DNA from: Bettongia penicillata ogilbyi
Taxonomy: Eukaryota; Chordata; Mammalia; Diprotodontia; Potoroidae
DNA length: 64,000 nt
Direction: 5' to 3'
Assembly (NCBI GenBank): GCA_023548195.1
Contig: JAJHZJ010000009.1
Location: forward strand, 930,001-994,000
The notes below the pieces were generated by a model that saw only the letters and a list, made by a program, of their open reading frames with translations, was not told the DNA's origin and made no database searches. Below, piece after piece: positions 1 through 13,667 of this stretch. Position 1 is the first letter of the stretch. Each line of letters starts with the position of its first letter. A program made the position numbers and the translations under genes.

Positions 1-2479
<2,479 letters not shown>

Positions 2480-2480
<1 letters not shown>

Positions 2481-2660
2481 GAAACAACAATCCAATGGAT
2501 CTGAAGTCAGAGGAGCAGGATTCAAATCCTCACCTTACCATTTGTTGCCTAGGTGACCCTGGGGGAGTCAATCTCCCTGTGCCTCAGTTTCCTCATCTGT
2601 AACATGAGCATACCAACACACTACTCTGAGTGCTACACTCAGAGGAATACTGAAATAATG
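2480..2660 (+). repeat. MIR-family SINE
   Basis: It has a 'GGATTCAAATCCTCACC' box-B-like core, 'GGTGACCCTGGGGGAGTCAAT' and 'GTGCCTCAGTTTCCTCATCTGTAA', the standard MIR core order. Confidence 0.85.
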
Positions 2661-2724
2661 TACACAAGGCATTTCATAAATATCGGGTAAAGGACAGTTA
2701 CGATGATCCTCTCACATTATCAGA

Positions 2725-2885
2725 TTAGGGACTGAAGCTAGTGGAGGACAACACAGCTTCAAAGTGCCTCAGAGGTCATCTAGTCCAGCCCCCTCATCCA
2801 AATGAGAAGGAAACCCAGACCAAGAGAAGGGGCAGTAGTGGGTCACATAACCAGACAGGCAAAGCGAGGGCTAGAACCCAGGTCC
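2725..2885 (-). repeat. MIR-related repeat, antisense
   Basis: It reads 'CAGAGGTCATCTAGTCCAGCCCC...AGGAAACCCAGACCAAGAGAAGGGG...GGGCTAGAACCCAGGTCC' as short blocks. The same pattern recurs at 12700-12865, 13385-13560, 32620-32795, 37620-37750 and 45345-45590, so it is a dispersed MIR/MIR3-like family. Confidence 0.7.
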
Positions 2886-2889
2886 TGTT

Positions 2890-4426
2890 CTGATCTTACT
2901 TCTTGGCTCTCCAAGGTTTAGAATTTCCATTTTTGTCTTTGTTGCTTCTGAATGGGGTCTGTTTTTTGAGGGGTAAAAGAAAGACGAACAAGGGCAGAGA
3001 GAATAGAAAATCACAAACTCAGGGCCTGCCCTCAGCAAATTGCCAAGTCAGCAGTTGGTCTTCGGAGTCTGGTTTCCCTCTTTCTTCACAGTCTTCCCCA
3101 CCATCTCCCCTTAACCCTACTCCAACACAACACATCAATGCCCTTATGCTCTTTCTTCCAGCAAAACAGAGCATTCATTCCTACCAAGGAGTAAATAATT
3201 TATAACAGCTTAAAGGGGAATTTTGCACTTCATGAAGAATCAAAACTTTAGCCTAAAAGGATGAAGCTTCAGTGTGGGATTCTGAGGACAGGACAAGAAT
3301 GGGGAGGGGGAAGGGGGACATGCAGAAAGCTTTCCAAGAGTCTGTGAAATCCCATCTTAGTTTAAGGCAGAAATGGCCCAAGAAAGGCCTGGGCAAACTC
3401 CACAAACACTGTGAATTGTTCATTCTGGTTTGTAAAGAAGTTTGGTTTGCTTAGAGACAGAGCCTGGATATTCAGTGTCCTTACCCCTCCCCCCAATGCA
3501 AAGTAAAAAACTAGATTCCTCTGACGGTGTGAGAAAAGGAAAGGGAGGAGAGGTGACAAACAGAGCAGACATATGGCCTGGCCCAACACCCCAGCCAGCA
3601 AACACAGCACCAAGGGTGGGTGCTGCCTGCACAACAGTGCTAGATTTGGGAGCACTGGCAACGTACTAGCCTTCTGTTTGCCTTCCTCCTCCTCAGCCCC
3701 AGGGCCTGCTTTCCCACTGTGGTCCACTGGACCCATTCCCAGAGTACCTCATTTCCACTGTAGGTAGAGCCTGGTAAAAGGGCCATATCCTCCAGACTGC
3801 TGCTAGCTCTCCCAAGAGGGGAGGGAGGGAGAAGTCTGCAGGATGAAGTCACCGGCAGCTTTAATTTTCACGGTCACGTCCATTTTACAGATGGAGAAGT
3901 AAAAAACTGGCCCTGGTCCAAAGTCTTTCTCCCGAGCTTCTCTCAGGAGGCAGTGGATGGAAAAGGTAAAGTTCAGTTCAGTTTTCCAAGGTTATTTGTT
4001 AAACAAACTGCACTCAGGAATAAATGGTGATAAACCTCAATTCTCTGGAACAGCTAATTCCTCTGCCCTTAGGTCTGGGATCTCCCAACTTGCCGAAAGG
4101 GGGGATGACACTCTGGTCAGAGTCTAAGTGGGGAACCAACTAGGGCATAAGGGATCAGGGGGCAGAATTCTCAACTCTAGAATATTTTCGGCAGAGCACC
4201 CAATAAGCACAAATCAGGAGGACATAAAAAGAGCCTTGAAAGCCTTTCTGTATCTCACTCTGCTCCCTCCAGCTCAGCTCAGTCAGCCCCTTGCCCAGAG
4301 CAGGCAACTGAACGCTTTTTGAATTGAATTAAAAATAGTGATAAACGATTTCTCTTTACTATGTTGCCTCAGAAGCAATACTTATTACTAAAGAATATAG
4401 GATTACTATGTAACTATAGTACACAG
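2890..4426. other. Intron block without a recognised repeat
   Basis: This is 1.5 kb of mixed composition, moderately GC-rich at 3450-3850. Several overlapping frames of 60-124 codons occur on both strands in 3270-3850, but none has a domain signature or splice framing. I see no repeat family here. It may hold intronic regulatory sequence. Confidence 0.4.
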
Positions 4427-4660
4427 TGAGGGCAGCTAGGAGGTGCAGAGGACAAAGGGCAGGTTTGGAGTTGGGAACGCTTGTCTTCCTGAATTCAAAC
4501 ATTTAAAAGCTGTGTGACACTAGGTAAGTCATTTTACCCTGCCTGCCTCAGTTTCCTCATCTGTAAAATGAGCTGGAGAAGGAAACGGCAAAGCCCTCCA
4601 GTATCTTTGCCAAGAAACCTCCAAATGGGGTCATGAGTTAACATGACTGAAACTACTGTT
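4427..4660 (+). repeat. MAR1-type marsupial SINE (MIR core plus tail)
   Basis: It contains the full order GGGCAGCTAGGAGGTGCAGAGG, AGCTGTGTGACACTAGGTAA, GCCTCAGTTTCCTCATCTGT, GAGCTGGAGAAGGAAACGG, CCAGTATCTTTGCCAAGAAA and the ATGACTGAAACT end. The extension after the MIR core is the mark of this marsupial SINE. Confidence 0.9.
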
Positions 4661-4789
4661 CTAGAAGTTCTATGGGATGTGGGGTTGGGTGTGAGGATAC
4701 CCTGGCATAGGATCATGGATCATACAGTCCTAGTTGTTTTTTTGTTTTTTTTTACAGTAGATGGGTCTACAGACGTCACTGAGGCTAAC

Positions 4790-5640
4790 TTTCATTTTGC
4801 AAATATAAGAAATGTTGGAGAATCTTTTTACAGTTGGGAGGGACCTCATCAACCACCTAATTCAATCCATGCCCAGCAAAGGAATCCACAGTGTAACATG
4901 CCCAAACAGTCGTCAGATAGCCTCTGTTTGAGGACTTGCAAAGAGGGGAACCTATTCTACTTCTGGATGGTTCTTTTTTGGGGGGATGGGGAGGCAAAAA
5001 GTGTTAAGTGACTTGCCCAGGGTCACACTGTCAATAAGTAGGTGAGACTAGATTTAAACTCAGGCCCTCCTGACTCCCACTTAGCTGCCCCTCTGGATAG
5101 TTCCAATTGTGAGTACGCCTAAATCTGTCTCTTTGCACAAAGACACAAAGATAATTCTCTTTTTCTTCTCCAATCTAAACCTCCTCTGGTACCTCAATTG
5201 ATCTATCCTATGACATGAACTCAAGGCTCTTTTCTATCCTTGTGGCCTGCCTCTGGATACTAACTGATCAAATTCTTTCCTAACTTTGTGATCAGAACTG
5301 AAAACAATATTCCAGATGTAGTCTGAGCAGGGCAGCTGGGCTATGTCACCTACTAATTCTTGGAAGTTATTCTCTTTTAGTAGAACCTAAAATCACACTA
5401 GCTTTGGTGTCTGTCATATCACGTTTGTTCGCTAAAACCCTGGATCTTTTTGTAGTGGCTGTTCTGTCCTTTCCCATCATTCCTTTTTGGCTAATAAAAC
5501 AAAAGCCAAGTAAGAATTGAGCAGCTCTTCTTTCTCTCGTCAGTTATCACTGTCCCATCCACCCATCCTCTTTCCTTCAATCCAGTGATCTTTTCACACT
5601 ATCTCTCATTTCGGGTCTTTAAAAAAAGTTCCTTTTTATT
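4790..5640 (+). repeat. L3/CR1-type LINE 3' end, interrupted by a SINE
   Basis: The stretch 'GTTGGGAGGGACCTCATCAAC' and later 'CAGAACTGAAAACAATATTC-CAGATGTAGTCTGAGCAGGGC', 'CTAGCTTTGG..TCTGTCATATCAC' and 'AAAACCCTGGATCTTTTTGT' follow the 3'-UTR order shared by CR1 and L3 LINEs. A minus-strand SINE splits it at 4974-5090. Confidence 0.75.
4974..5090 (-). repeat. MIR/MAR1-type SINE inserted in a CR1/L3 LINE
   Basis: On the minus strand it carries the 'GGGGCAGCTAAG', 'GGAGGGCCTGAGTTTAAATC' and 'AGTGTGACCCTGGGCAAGTC' parts. The host sequence TCTGGATGGTTC ends at 4973 and reappears as TCTGGATAGTTC from 5092, which reads as a target-site duplication and dates this SINE after the LINE. Confidence 0.8.
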
Positions 5641-6800
5641 GAATATCCTTACTATAATGGGACTTGGTCATCTCTGTTAACCTTGATCCCTTAGATGGTT
5701 TTAAAATGTTTTAAGTTCCACTGAAGGGGGAAAAGATAGGAATCTACCTTTCACCTTCCCCTCAACTTCAAAACAAAACACAGACTGTAGTCTGTTTTCA
5801 GGCAACAGTTGTCTGTGTATCTGCAATTCAGAATGCACTGTGACTAATAAACCACTCCCTTTTCAAGCATTTCAGATATAAAGCCTTTCCTGAAGTACAG
5901 TGGGAATCTGGTTCTCCTTTCCACTGCCTTCTCCTTTACAGAATCAGACTACTTGAGTTGGAAGGGACCTAGGACTAGTCAGCTAGACCAATCTAAATCT
6001 GAAATACGAATCCCCCTCTACAACACCTCCAAGGGGTCACCTAGCCTTTGTTCAAAGGCTTCTAATGATGAAGCACTTCTAATCCTTAATTCAATTCCTT
6101 CCACTTTTACCATTTACTATGATTAAGGCACTAGGCTAAGGATACACAGGCCAAAATGAACCAGCCCCTAACTTCAAGGAGCTTACAATTCTTCTGGACG
6201 GGCTGAATAGGGTGAAGGGGGTAAAGGAGAGACTACATAAAGTGTTCCAGGAATATTTAGGGGAGAGGACATTTACAGGGGAGATCGGGGATGAATTCAA
6301 GGAAGGGTTCTGCCTCAGGTAAACTTTGGAGAAAAGAGAGATTCTGAAAACTGGAGATAAGGAGCTGCTTTCCAGGCATGGTGGACAAGCTCGTATTTCT
6401 AAATGCACAGCACTGGGAGACAGTAGGCCAAGATGAGGAAACAGTTTGACTGCAATAGGAAATCAAAGCCAAATGGGTATAAAACTGTTGAGGGCATTGA
6501 AGAGTTTATACAGTATCTCAGAGCCAACAGGGAGCTGCTGAAGGCGTTTGGAGCAGGACAGTGAAGTGGTCAGGCTACATTTGCGCAATATAAAGATTTT
6601 TTTTTTTTGGATACCTCTGTCTACCTGGATACTTGGCTCCTGATAAAGGCTTGATTGGCAGAGAGGCCTATAGAGGAGGGGAAGGGGAGAGGGAGAATTC
6701 AGATGAGGCATAATAGGATGCCAGGGGTTGGCATCCAGCAACTAGGAAAGAGATCAGGAATGATCAAAGAAGCCTTAGTCTAGGTTAAAATCCCAATTCT
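5640..6800. other. Intron block with L3/CR1 and LINE-like remnants
   Basis: At 5930-6115 'GAGTTGGAAGGGACCTAGGA' and 'CAAGGGGTCACCTAGCCTTTG' match the start of a second CR1/L3 3' region on the plus strand. At 6120-6600 a 'CACTAGGCTAAGGATACACAGG...CAAGGAGCTTACAATTCT' type opening leads into a long purine-rich body like that of old LINE copies elsewhere here (33840, 56060 and 56820). I cannot assign the latter to a named family. Confidence 0.5.
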
Positions 6801-7175
6801 GCTATTTAGGGAGAGGGAATAAACATTTCTACAGTATCTATTACATCAGGCCCAGTGCCCATTATTCTATCATCTGATCCTTACAACAACTCTGGGAGGT
6901 GGGTGCTGTTATTATCCCCATTTTATAGATGAAGAAACTGCAGCAAATTGCGGTTAAGTGACCTATGTGACTTAAGAAAGTGACTGAGGCCAGATTTGAA
7001 CTTGGGTCTGGCGCTCCAGCCACTGCTGGTCTCCATTTGCCAACTGAGGGAACAGAGGTGAAGTGGCTTGCCCGCAGTCACACCATTAGGAAATGTGTCT
7101 GAGGTTGGATTCGAACTCACATTTTCCTAACTCCCAGCCCAACACTCTGTGCACTATGGTGCCACCTAGCTGCCT
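6800..7175 (-). repeat. Two abutting MIR-type SINEs, antisense
   Basis: 6800-6960 has 'CAACTCTGGGAGGTGGGTGCTG' and 'CCCCATTTTATAGATGAAGA'. 6975-7175 ends 'GGATTCGAACTCACATTTTCC' and 'GCACTATGGTGCCACCTAGCT', the antisense head of a MIR/MAR1 unit. The second sits directly against the first. Confidence 0.8.
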
Positions 7176-7795
7176 GGGGGACCTTGACTGTCTTCTTTTC
7201 TCTGAGCTTGTTTCTCATCTGCATCATGGAAGAGGGTAGGCTAAATGATCTCTAAGGAATGAACTTTGCATCTGCCCCAGCTCAAAGTGGGTACTTAAAA
7301 CAAATCTGCTAAATTGAGGCGGTTTTTTTTTTTTATTAAATAAGAAATTGGCCTACCTCTAATTTCTACTCATTGGACTCATTTTTATAGATGCAAGAAT
7401 GCTTCTTTCTATATGACCTTTGAAATAACTGAGTATAGTGATCATATGCCCCTCCCAATCCCCACACACCTTAGTATTCTATTCTCCAGTGCAACTATCC
7501 CCAGTTTATTGGAGGGATCTTTATATTATGAAGTGTTTAGGCCCTTTATCAATCTTGTTACTATCCAGGTGGTCAATAATCCTCCCTAAAATGTGGCACC
7601 TACTCCTGGGGACATGTTAAATGTTAGAAGACAGGAGAGAGAGGGTGGTGGAATTCACTCTCATGGCCATCACTCTGGACTCTGCTCTCATTAATGAAGA
7701 CTTTTGTCCGCCACATCATAATGTAGACTTCCAGCCATTCACTAAAAATTGCTGGTTGACTTTCAAGCTGTCTGGCCTTGTCTCCCTCATCAGAG
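7175..7795. other. Intron block, weak repeat remnants
   Basis: It contains a T11 run near 7323 and otherwise unique AT-rich sequence. No gene or named repeat is recognised. Confidence 0.4.
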
Positions 7796-7842
7796 AGTAA
7801 GCTTGTTGAGGGAAGGGACTGTGTGCGTGTGTGTGCATGTGT

Positions 7843-7879
<37 letters not shown>

Positions 7880-7960
7880 CTTCTCTTTCTGTTCCTAGCA
7901 CTCAGCACAGTGCCTGGCACATGGGAAACACTTAATTAATGCTTCCAGGCCGACTGACCT
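7795..7960 (+). repeat. L2-type LINE 3' end carrying an expanded (GT)n
   Basis: It reads 'GAGTAAGCTTGTTGAGGGAAGG', then a GT microsatellite at 7819-7877, then 'CCTAGCACTCAGCACAGTGC', 'CTGGCACATGGGAAACACTTAA'. The GT run has expanded inside the LINE tail between the 'GGGACTGT' and 'TATCCCTAGC'-equivalent parts. Confidence 0.85.
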
Positions 7961-8557
7961 AAGGAGTTGAGTGCCAAACCTTACATTTATCCCCATTACA
8001 CCTCATCTTGTCAGGATCTTCTCATTGTTCCAACCTGTCAAGGCATTTTTTTGATCCTGATTCTCTCATCTAATACATTAGCTATGCCTCCCAGCTCTCT
8101 ATGTTATCTGCAAGTGTATAAGCATGCCATCTCAGGGAAGAGTCAAGGAGAGAGGTCTCTAGGGAGACAGATTTACCACAACGAACCATGGTTCATACCC
8201 TGGGAAAATATCTCCTGCCCCACTGCTGCTTCTCAGGGTAGGGGGAGACTAAGGATTTATGGCTGTGAGCTTCTGGTCTCAGCATATGTTGGAAGGTAAC
8301 CTGCTCTGTCTGGCAATAACCCTCTCCTACAAGAACCAGGCTGTATCAGGCTCAGCCTATCTTCTGTAGGGAGGAAGGCATGCTGAGAGCCAGAAACTAT
8401 TTGTGTATGGATAATATACTCAGTGTACTTCCTCAGCAGCAAATCAGATATATTGACAGATTCCAAAAACTTGTACAATTATTCCACCTGGGAGAAAAGA
8501 GGGGAACCAGTCAGTTAGAAAGAGAGAATGAAGTGGCAGGTCCTGTGCAGCTCAGTA
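7960..8557. other. Intron block without a recognised repeat
   Basis: This is 600 bp of mixed sequence. A CR1-like tract ('TTACATTTATCCCCATTACA', 'CTCATCTTGTCAGGATC') at 7975-8110 could be an old LINE tail. It leads straight into the AC-rich satellite. Confidence 0.35.
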
Positions 8558-9301
8558 TGTACACGTACACACGCAAACATACATACACACATGAACATAC
8601 ACACACACACGAACATACACACACGAACACACACACTAACATACACACACGAACATGCACACACTAACATACACACACGAACATACATACGCAAACATAC
8701 ACACACTAACATACACACACTAACATACACACACGAACATACACACGCAAACATACACACACTAACATACACACACTAACATACACACATTAACATACAC
8801 ATTCTCTAACACACATATACACATACACACACACTAACATACACATATTAACATACACATTCTCTAACACACATATACACATACACACACACGAACATAC
8901 ACATATTAACATACACATTCTCTAACACACACATATACACATACACACACACGAACATACACACACGAACATACACACACATTAACATACACACACGAAC
9001 ATACACACTAACATACACACGCAAACATACACACACGAACATACACACACACTAACATACACACACTAACATACACATGCGAACATACACACACACGAAC
9101 ATACACACACTAACATACACACACGAACATACACACACACGAACATACACACACTAACATACACACGCAAACATACACACACGAACATACACACACGAAC
9201 ATACACACACTAACATACACACACGAACATACACACACACTAACATACACATATTAACATACACATTCTCTAACACACACATATACACATACACACACAC
9301 A
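8558..9301 (+). repeat. Complex AC-rich satellite with 12-14-bp units and a 58-bp higher-order period
   Basis: About 740 bp is built from ACACACACGAACAT and ACACACACTAACAT variants (12-16 bp). A distinct higher-order marker, ATTCTCTAAC, occurs at 8801, 8859, 8917 and 9265: the first three are exactly 58 bp apart and the last is 348 bp (6 x 58) further on. The marker is set in TAACATACAC...ACACATATACAC. Open frames on both strands are low-complexity His/Thr or Val/Cys chains and are not genes. Confidence 0.97.
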
Positions 9302-9344
9302 GATGGCTTTAGACTCATTTCTACTTATACCTATGGTATATATG

Positions 9345-9450
9345 GCACCAGACTTGCAGTCAGAAAGACCTGGCTTTCATATCTCTCAGTGACTTTGTGA
9401 CTCCAGGAAAGTCATTTAACCATCCTGGGCCTGAGGTTCTTATCTGTAAA
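9345..9450 (+). repeat. MIR-family SINE fragment
   Basis: It has 'GCACCAGACTTGCAGTCAGAA', 'GTGACTTTGTGACTCCAGG' and 'AAAGTCATTTAACC', a MIR core next to the satellite. Confidence 0.75.
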
Positions 9451-9454
9451 ATTC

Positions 9455-10450
9455 AGCTCTTACCTGTGTCCTGACCTCCAACCTCATATCTTCCATTATC
9501 TACCAGACAATTGGAAATGGATGTCCTTTAGATATTTTAAACCAAGCATATCCAAAACTAAGTTCATTATCTTTCCCCCCAAATTGTTGCCTTTCTCTAA
9601 CTTTCAAAATACCATCCTCCCAGTCACCCAGACCTGAAAGCTAGGCTTCATGCTTGACTCTCACCCTGCCTCTGTATGTAACCTGATGCCAAGTCCTTTT
9701 AATCCTACCTGTGCTATATTTTTCATATATGCCCCCTTCTCTCAAATCTGCCATGGCCACTACCCTGGTACCAGCCCTTACCAACTCAGACCTGAGCTAT
9801 CGCAATAGCTTCCTGGCTGGTCTATCTGTCTCAAGTCTCTTTACACTGCAGTCTGTCCTTTCCTCAGCCATCCAAACGATTTTTCTAAAGCACAGGTCTG
9901 ACCAAGTCACTCCCCTATTCATTTAGTAGCTCCCGATTGCCTCCAGGATCAAATATAAAATACCATTTAGCTTTTAAAGTCCTCTACAACCTTGCCCCTT
10001 CCTCTCCCATCTTCTTCCATCTTCTTCCCCCTCCTTGAGATTCCTTGTACATCTTGTGACTCCAGTCATATTTACTGACTGTCCCTCCCACTTGGAATTC
10101 TATTTCATCTCCATCTGTGGGCTTACCTGACTCCTTTCAGGTCCTTGCTTAAAATCTACTTTTCCACAAGAAGCCTTTCCTGATCCTCGTTAATACTAAT
10201 ATCTTCCCCTTGTGATTATCTCCAAATTAATACATATGCATATATGTATGTGTAGATATGTGGTATATGTATATGTACATATGCATTGTTTGGACTTACT
10301 AGTTTCCATGTTGTTTCCCCATTAGACTGCGAGATGCTTGAGAGCAGGAGCTGTTTCCTGCCTTTTCTTTTTGTATCCCTAGTGCTTAGCACAGGGCCTG
10401 GCACATAGGAGGTGAGTAATAAATGCTTGCTGACTAGACTTGACTTGATT
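9455..10450 (+). repeat. Long L2-type LINE 3' fragment
   Basis: Nearly 1 kb follows the L2 3' order: 'CTATCGCAATAGCTTCCTGG', 'CTAAAGCACAGGTCTGACC', 'CACTCCCCTATTCATTTAG', 'AAGCCTTTCCTGATCCTCG', 'GGGCCTGGCACATAGGAGG' and 'TAATAAATGCTTGCTGAC'. An AT/GT-rich insertion (about 10230-10285) interrupts it. No intact reverse transcriptase frame remains. Confidence 0.85.
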
Positions 10451-12080
10451 GGATCCAAAGGTTTTTCAGTTTCCTTTCAGTTCTAAACCAATGATCCCTG
10501 CTAAACACTCTTACCCAACTGTATTCTGACTGCCAATCATTCCCTTCCCTGACTATAACCTGCCCTTCTCATCTCTTTTCATTCCCCCTTCCAAATATAT
10601 CTGCCAGTTACCTCTCATCTAAGTGTATTCACTCTGGGTTATGCCCCGAACAAATGATAAACCAAACCACAATCTCCTTTCCCAACTGCAGCCTCCCCTC
10701 AGCTGGGCGTAAATTCAGTGAACACTTGAAAAAAAGATGATGCCAAAATGAGGTAATGGGCTTGAGAAGGAAAGGGGATGGATTTGTGAGGACAACCTTC
10801 CCTTCCCCAGGCACAGACATTCCACCTGAAAATCCCCTAGTGGGAAAGGCTGTCATTTTTGAACTCAGTATGAAGGCAGTTGGGACAGTTAAGGCTACAC
10901 TGCTGCCCAGCTCACATCCGTCTAGCTTTCTGCATTTCCTTCCTGGATGTCGTTACATCACTGTGCATCGGGTGGAGGCGTGGGGGTGGAGGGGGAGGGA
11001 GAAATGTGTATCTCTGGGGAGGCTAGCATCACCAAAGAACCCCTTCTACTGTGATGCGCTGGGCTCCTTGGCACAGAAGGCCCCCAAAGAACAAGGAGAT
11101 GTGCTATTATGGTTGGGATGGCAACCTGATTTCCGAGTCAGCAGCAGCACATTGTTAGGTGCCTGGCACAGACTCCATTTGTGCAACTGCTCCTTTCTCC
11201 CACAGCCAATCTCTTATTCATAGACACCTAAGGCTAAAAAAAAAGAAGTCATGAAGTTCATCCTGCTGCTTCCAGAACTAGCCATGTTCCACCATTTTCT
11301 TTACAGACCTCTAAGGAAGGAGGCCTCGAAAGTCTCCCTTGGTGAGAATGGGAATGTATTATTCTGCCTCACAAGCCTCACTTTCAAGTCACTTCATTCT
11401 ATCCTATGTTCCATGGGGTTATAACCCCAAACTACCCAATACAAAAAGAATACTATCTCTTTTACATCTAGTGTATGTGTCCTGCCTTAAAAAAAAAAAG
11501 TCCTTTCTCCCTGCCAAGTCCTGGGTGTGATCTAAGTGCCAAGTTAAAATTAAACTGAAAATTTGTACTTTGGATTTAAACTACATGTTCCTCATTTTGG
11601 GACATCCCTTCCCCCCCCCCCAACAAACTAAAAATATCACCAGTATGTGGTTATATTCCTCTTTCCAGCAACTAGAGTTACTCAGGTTGTAAAAACTGTT
11701 TTTTCTACCTTAAAAAAAAATCAAGAACAGGAATCCTAGGTTTTATTCTTCAAGGGTCAACTTAAAATAATTTTTTAAAGCAAACTCTTCCAAGTTCAGG
11801 CATTACCAATGAAGAGGATTGATGACGTGGAAAATTCTGAAGTAATGGAATCTAGCAGTGACTGTGCTGATCAGCAGGGAAGTTCCAGACTCCGCTTTAC
11901 ACGGTGCATAGCTCTCACCAAACAAATGAAATAAAGCCACATCAGAAACTTGCCACCAATGAAAGAGAAATCTACCATTGCAAATACTGGGTTTCACCAA
12001 ATATACCTATTCTTACTCTAAGGAATGCCATTAAGCTTCTATGAATGACAGCAAAGAGTACAGGATATGAAGGCAGAAGT
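10450..12080. other. Intron block, mostly unique
   Basis: This is 1.6 kb without a clear repeat. A 155-codon plus-strand frame at 10756-11223 has no recognisable domain and no splice signals placed as for an exon. Homopolymers occur at 11489 (A11), 11612 (C10) and 11712 (A9). It could contain noncoding regulatory DNA. Confidence 0.4.
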
Positions 12081-12235
12081 CTCAAAGTTCAATTGTTACC
12101 TTACAACCACTAGGAAATCACTTAATGTATCTGGACCTCAGTTTCCTCCTCTGTAAAACTGGCAGTGGGAGGAAAGAGTGGAAAGACTGGCCATTGAATG
12201 ATCTCTGAGGTCCCTTGCCAGCTCTTTGATTCCTG
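12080..12235 (+). repeat. MIR-family SINE
   Basis: It has 'CACTTAATGTATCTGGACC', 'TCAGTTTCCTCCTCTGTAAAA' and 'GATCTCTGAGGTCCCTTGCC', the standard MIR order. Confidence 0.8.
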
Positions 12236-12559
12236 AAACTTTGTCTAATTTTTCCTTTAAATTCTTCTACCTTGCTCTCCAGTCCCTCTAGACCATGGGA
12301 TCTAGAGCTAGGAGGGACCTTATAAGTTATTCGGCTACTTCAAATTCCAACTTTAAATTCAACTCTTTCCACTTAATAGCCTCTCTAAAATGCTTAAGTG
12401 TCTAGGTAACTGATTTTGAGTTTTGTGCTACTACATATCCTGGTAGGCAGAGACTGCTTCTTTTATGTGCAGGTAGTACTGGCATGCTACTATTCCCATG
12501 TGGCGTGGCTATCAGCCCTACAGGCCCATTACACCATTTGCCTGGTGGCCCTTAATGGG

Positions 12560-12865
12560 ACTGTACAGGCACCACCTCCTCCATAGCCTCCCCTGATTTC
12601 CCTTGCCAGAAGTAGCCACCAAATTTTTATAGTACTTTGTTTGGCTCTCTGTACAGTCACATTGTATCCTGTCCTAGAGTTGTATGTGTATACAGGATCA
12701 CAGATTTAGTTTCAGAGTTGGAAGGGAACTTTGAAATTAAGTCTGACCTTCCTCCTCCTTCATTTCAACAAAGAAAATGAGGCCCAGAGAGGCTATGCTT
12801 TATTCTAGGTCACATAAATAATAAACTCAGAATCAGGCTTTTGACTTCCAAGTCACCATCCTACC
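12560..12865. repeat. L2 tail fragment followed by an antisense MIR-related repeat
   Basis: 12560-12700 contains 'CTCCATAGCCTCCCCTGATTT', like the L2 'AAGCCTTCCCTGATC' part. 12700-12865 reads 'CAGAGTTGGAAGGGAACTTTG', 'GAGGCCCAGAGAGGCTATGC' in the same arrangement as 2725-2885. Confidence 0.6.
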
Positions 12866-12868
12866 ATT

Positions 12869-13118
12869 GTAGAGCAGCAAGTGGATAAAGCACCAGATTT
12901 GAAGTCAGGAAGATCTGAGTTCAAATTCTACCTCAGACATTCCTAGTTGTGTGATCTTGAGATAGTCACTTAACGGCCGTGTGTCTCAGTTTCCTGATTT
13001 GTAAAATGCGAATAATAATAGGATCTATTATTTCCCAGGGTTGCTGTGAAAACTAAATGAGATAATTTTAAAGTGTTTAGTCCAGTGTCCAACACTATAT
13101 AAATAAGTGCTACATAAA
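12869..13118 (+). repeat. Full-length MIR SINE
   Basis: Head 'GAGCAGCAAGTGGATAAAGC', box B-like 'GAGTTCAAATTCTACC', core 'TCTCAGTTTCCTGATTTG' and tail 'TAAAGTGTTTAGTCCAGTG' are all in order. Confidence 0.9.
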
Positions 13119-13189
13119 TGTTTTACATGTGTATGTATACACACACATATATGATGCACACACACATAACCAAAAATCTTCTCAAAACT

Positions 13190-13350
13190 CATACCCTTTC
13201 CCATTAGAGTCCTAAGCTCCTTTAGGGCACAGACTATCTTACTGCATTTTTGCATCCATAGAACTCAGCACAATGCTTTACATTAAAAGCTTAAGATTTT
13301 TTTAGAAAAAAATTAATAGCAGGTGATCAATAAAGTCTTATGGAGTACAG
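13190..13350 (+). repeat. L2-type LINE tail
   Basis: It contains 'CCATTAGAGTCCTAAGCTCC', 'TAGGGCACAGACTATC', 'CATAGAACTCAGCACAATGC' and 'GATCAATAAAGTC', the L2 3'-terminal arrangement. Confidence 0.7.
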
Positions 13351-13384
13351 TCCAGCTCTCCCCAGCATTATAAAGTAGGATCAC

Positions 13385-13560
13385 AAAATCATGGTAATGG
13401 AAGTAACTTGAAAGAGAGATCATCCAGCTTAAACCTCCTCCATTTTAACAAGGAAGAAATGGAGGCCCACAGAAATAAAATGTCTTGGCCAAGGTAACAG
13501 GGCCAGTTGACAGTAGAACTGGGACCAGAATGTTCATTTTCCTGGTCCAGTGCTTGTGCT
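13385..13560 (-). repeat. MIR-related repeat, antisense
   Basis: It shows 'ATCATCCAGCTTAAACCTCC', 'CAAGGAAGAAATGGAGGCCC' and 'CTTGGCCAAGGTAACAGGG'; same family as 2725-2885. Confidence 0.65.
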
Positions 13561-13667
13561 AAAGGACATATTTTTTTTTAATTTAAATCTTTATGCATGT
13601 GTGTGTAAGTGTATGCATTGTATGTACATATACGTACGTTGGTTCTTCCTATCTCATCCAGGGTCTA

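Noticed and set aside
8515..9048. Long Val/Cys- or His/Thr-rich frames in the AC satellite
   Set aside because: Tandem repeats whose unit lacks stops give open frames on both strands. They are low-complexity with no gene signals.
8558..9301. CRISPR-like spaced repeats
   Set aside because: The spacers are themselves AC-rich variants of the repeat, the units are 12-14 bp, and the host is a mammal. It is a satellite.
10756..11223. 155-codon plus-strand frame in intron 1
   Set aside because: No recognisable motif, no promoter or splice context, antisense to ANP32A. Chance is the simplest reading.
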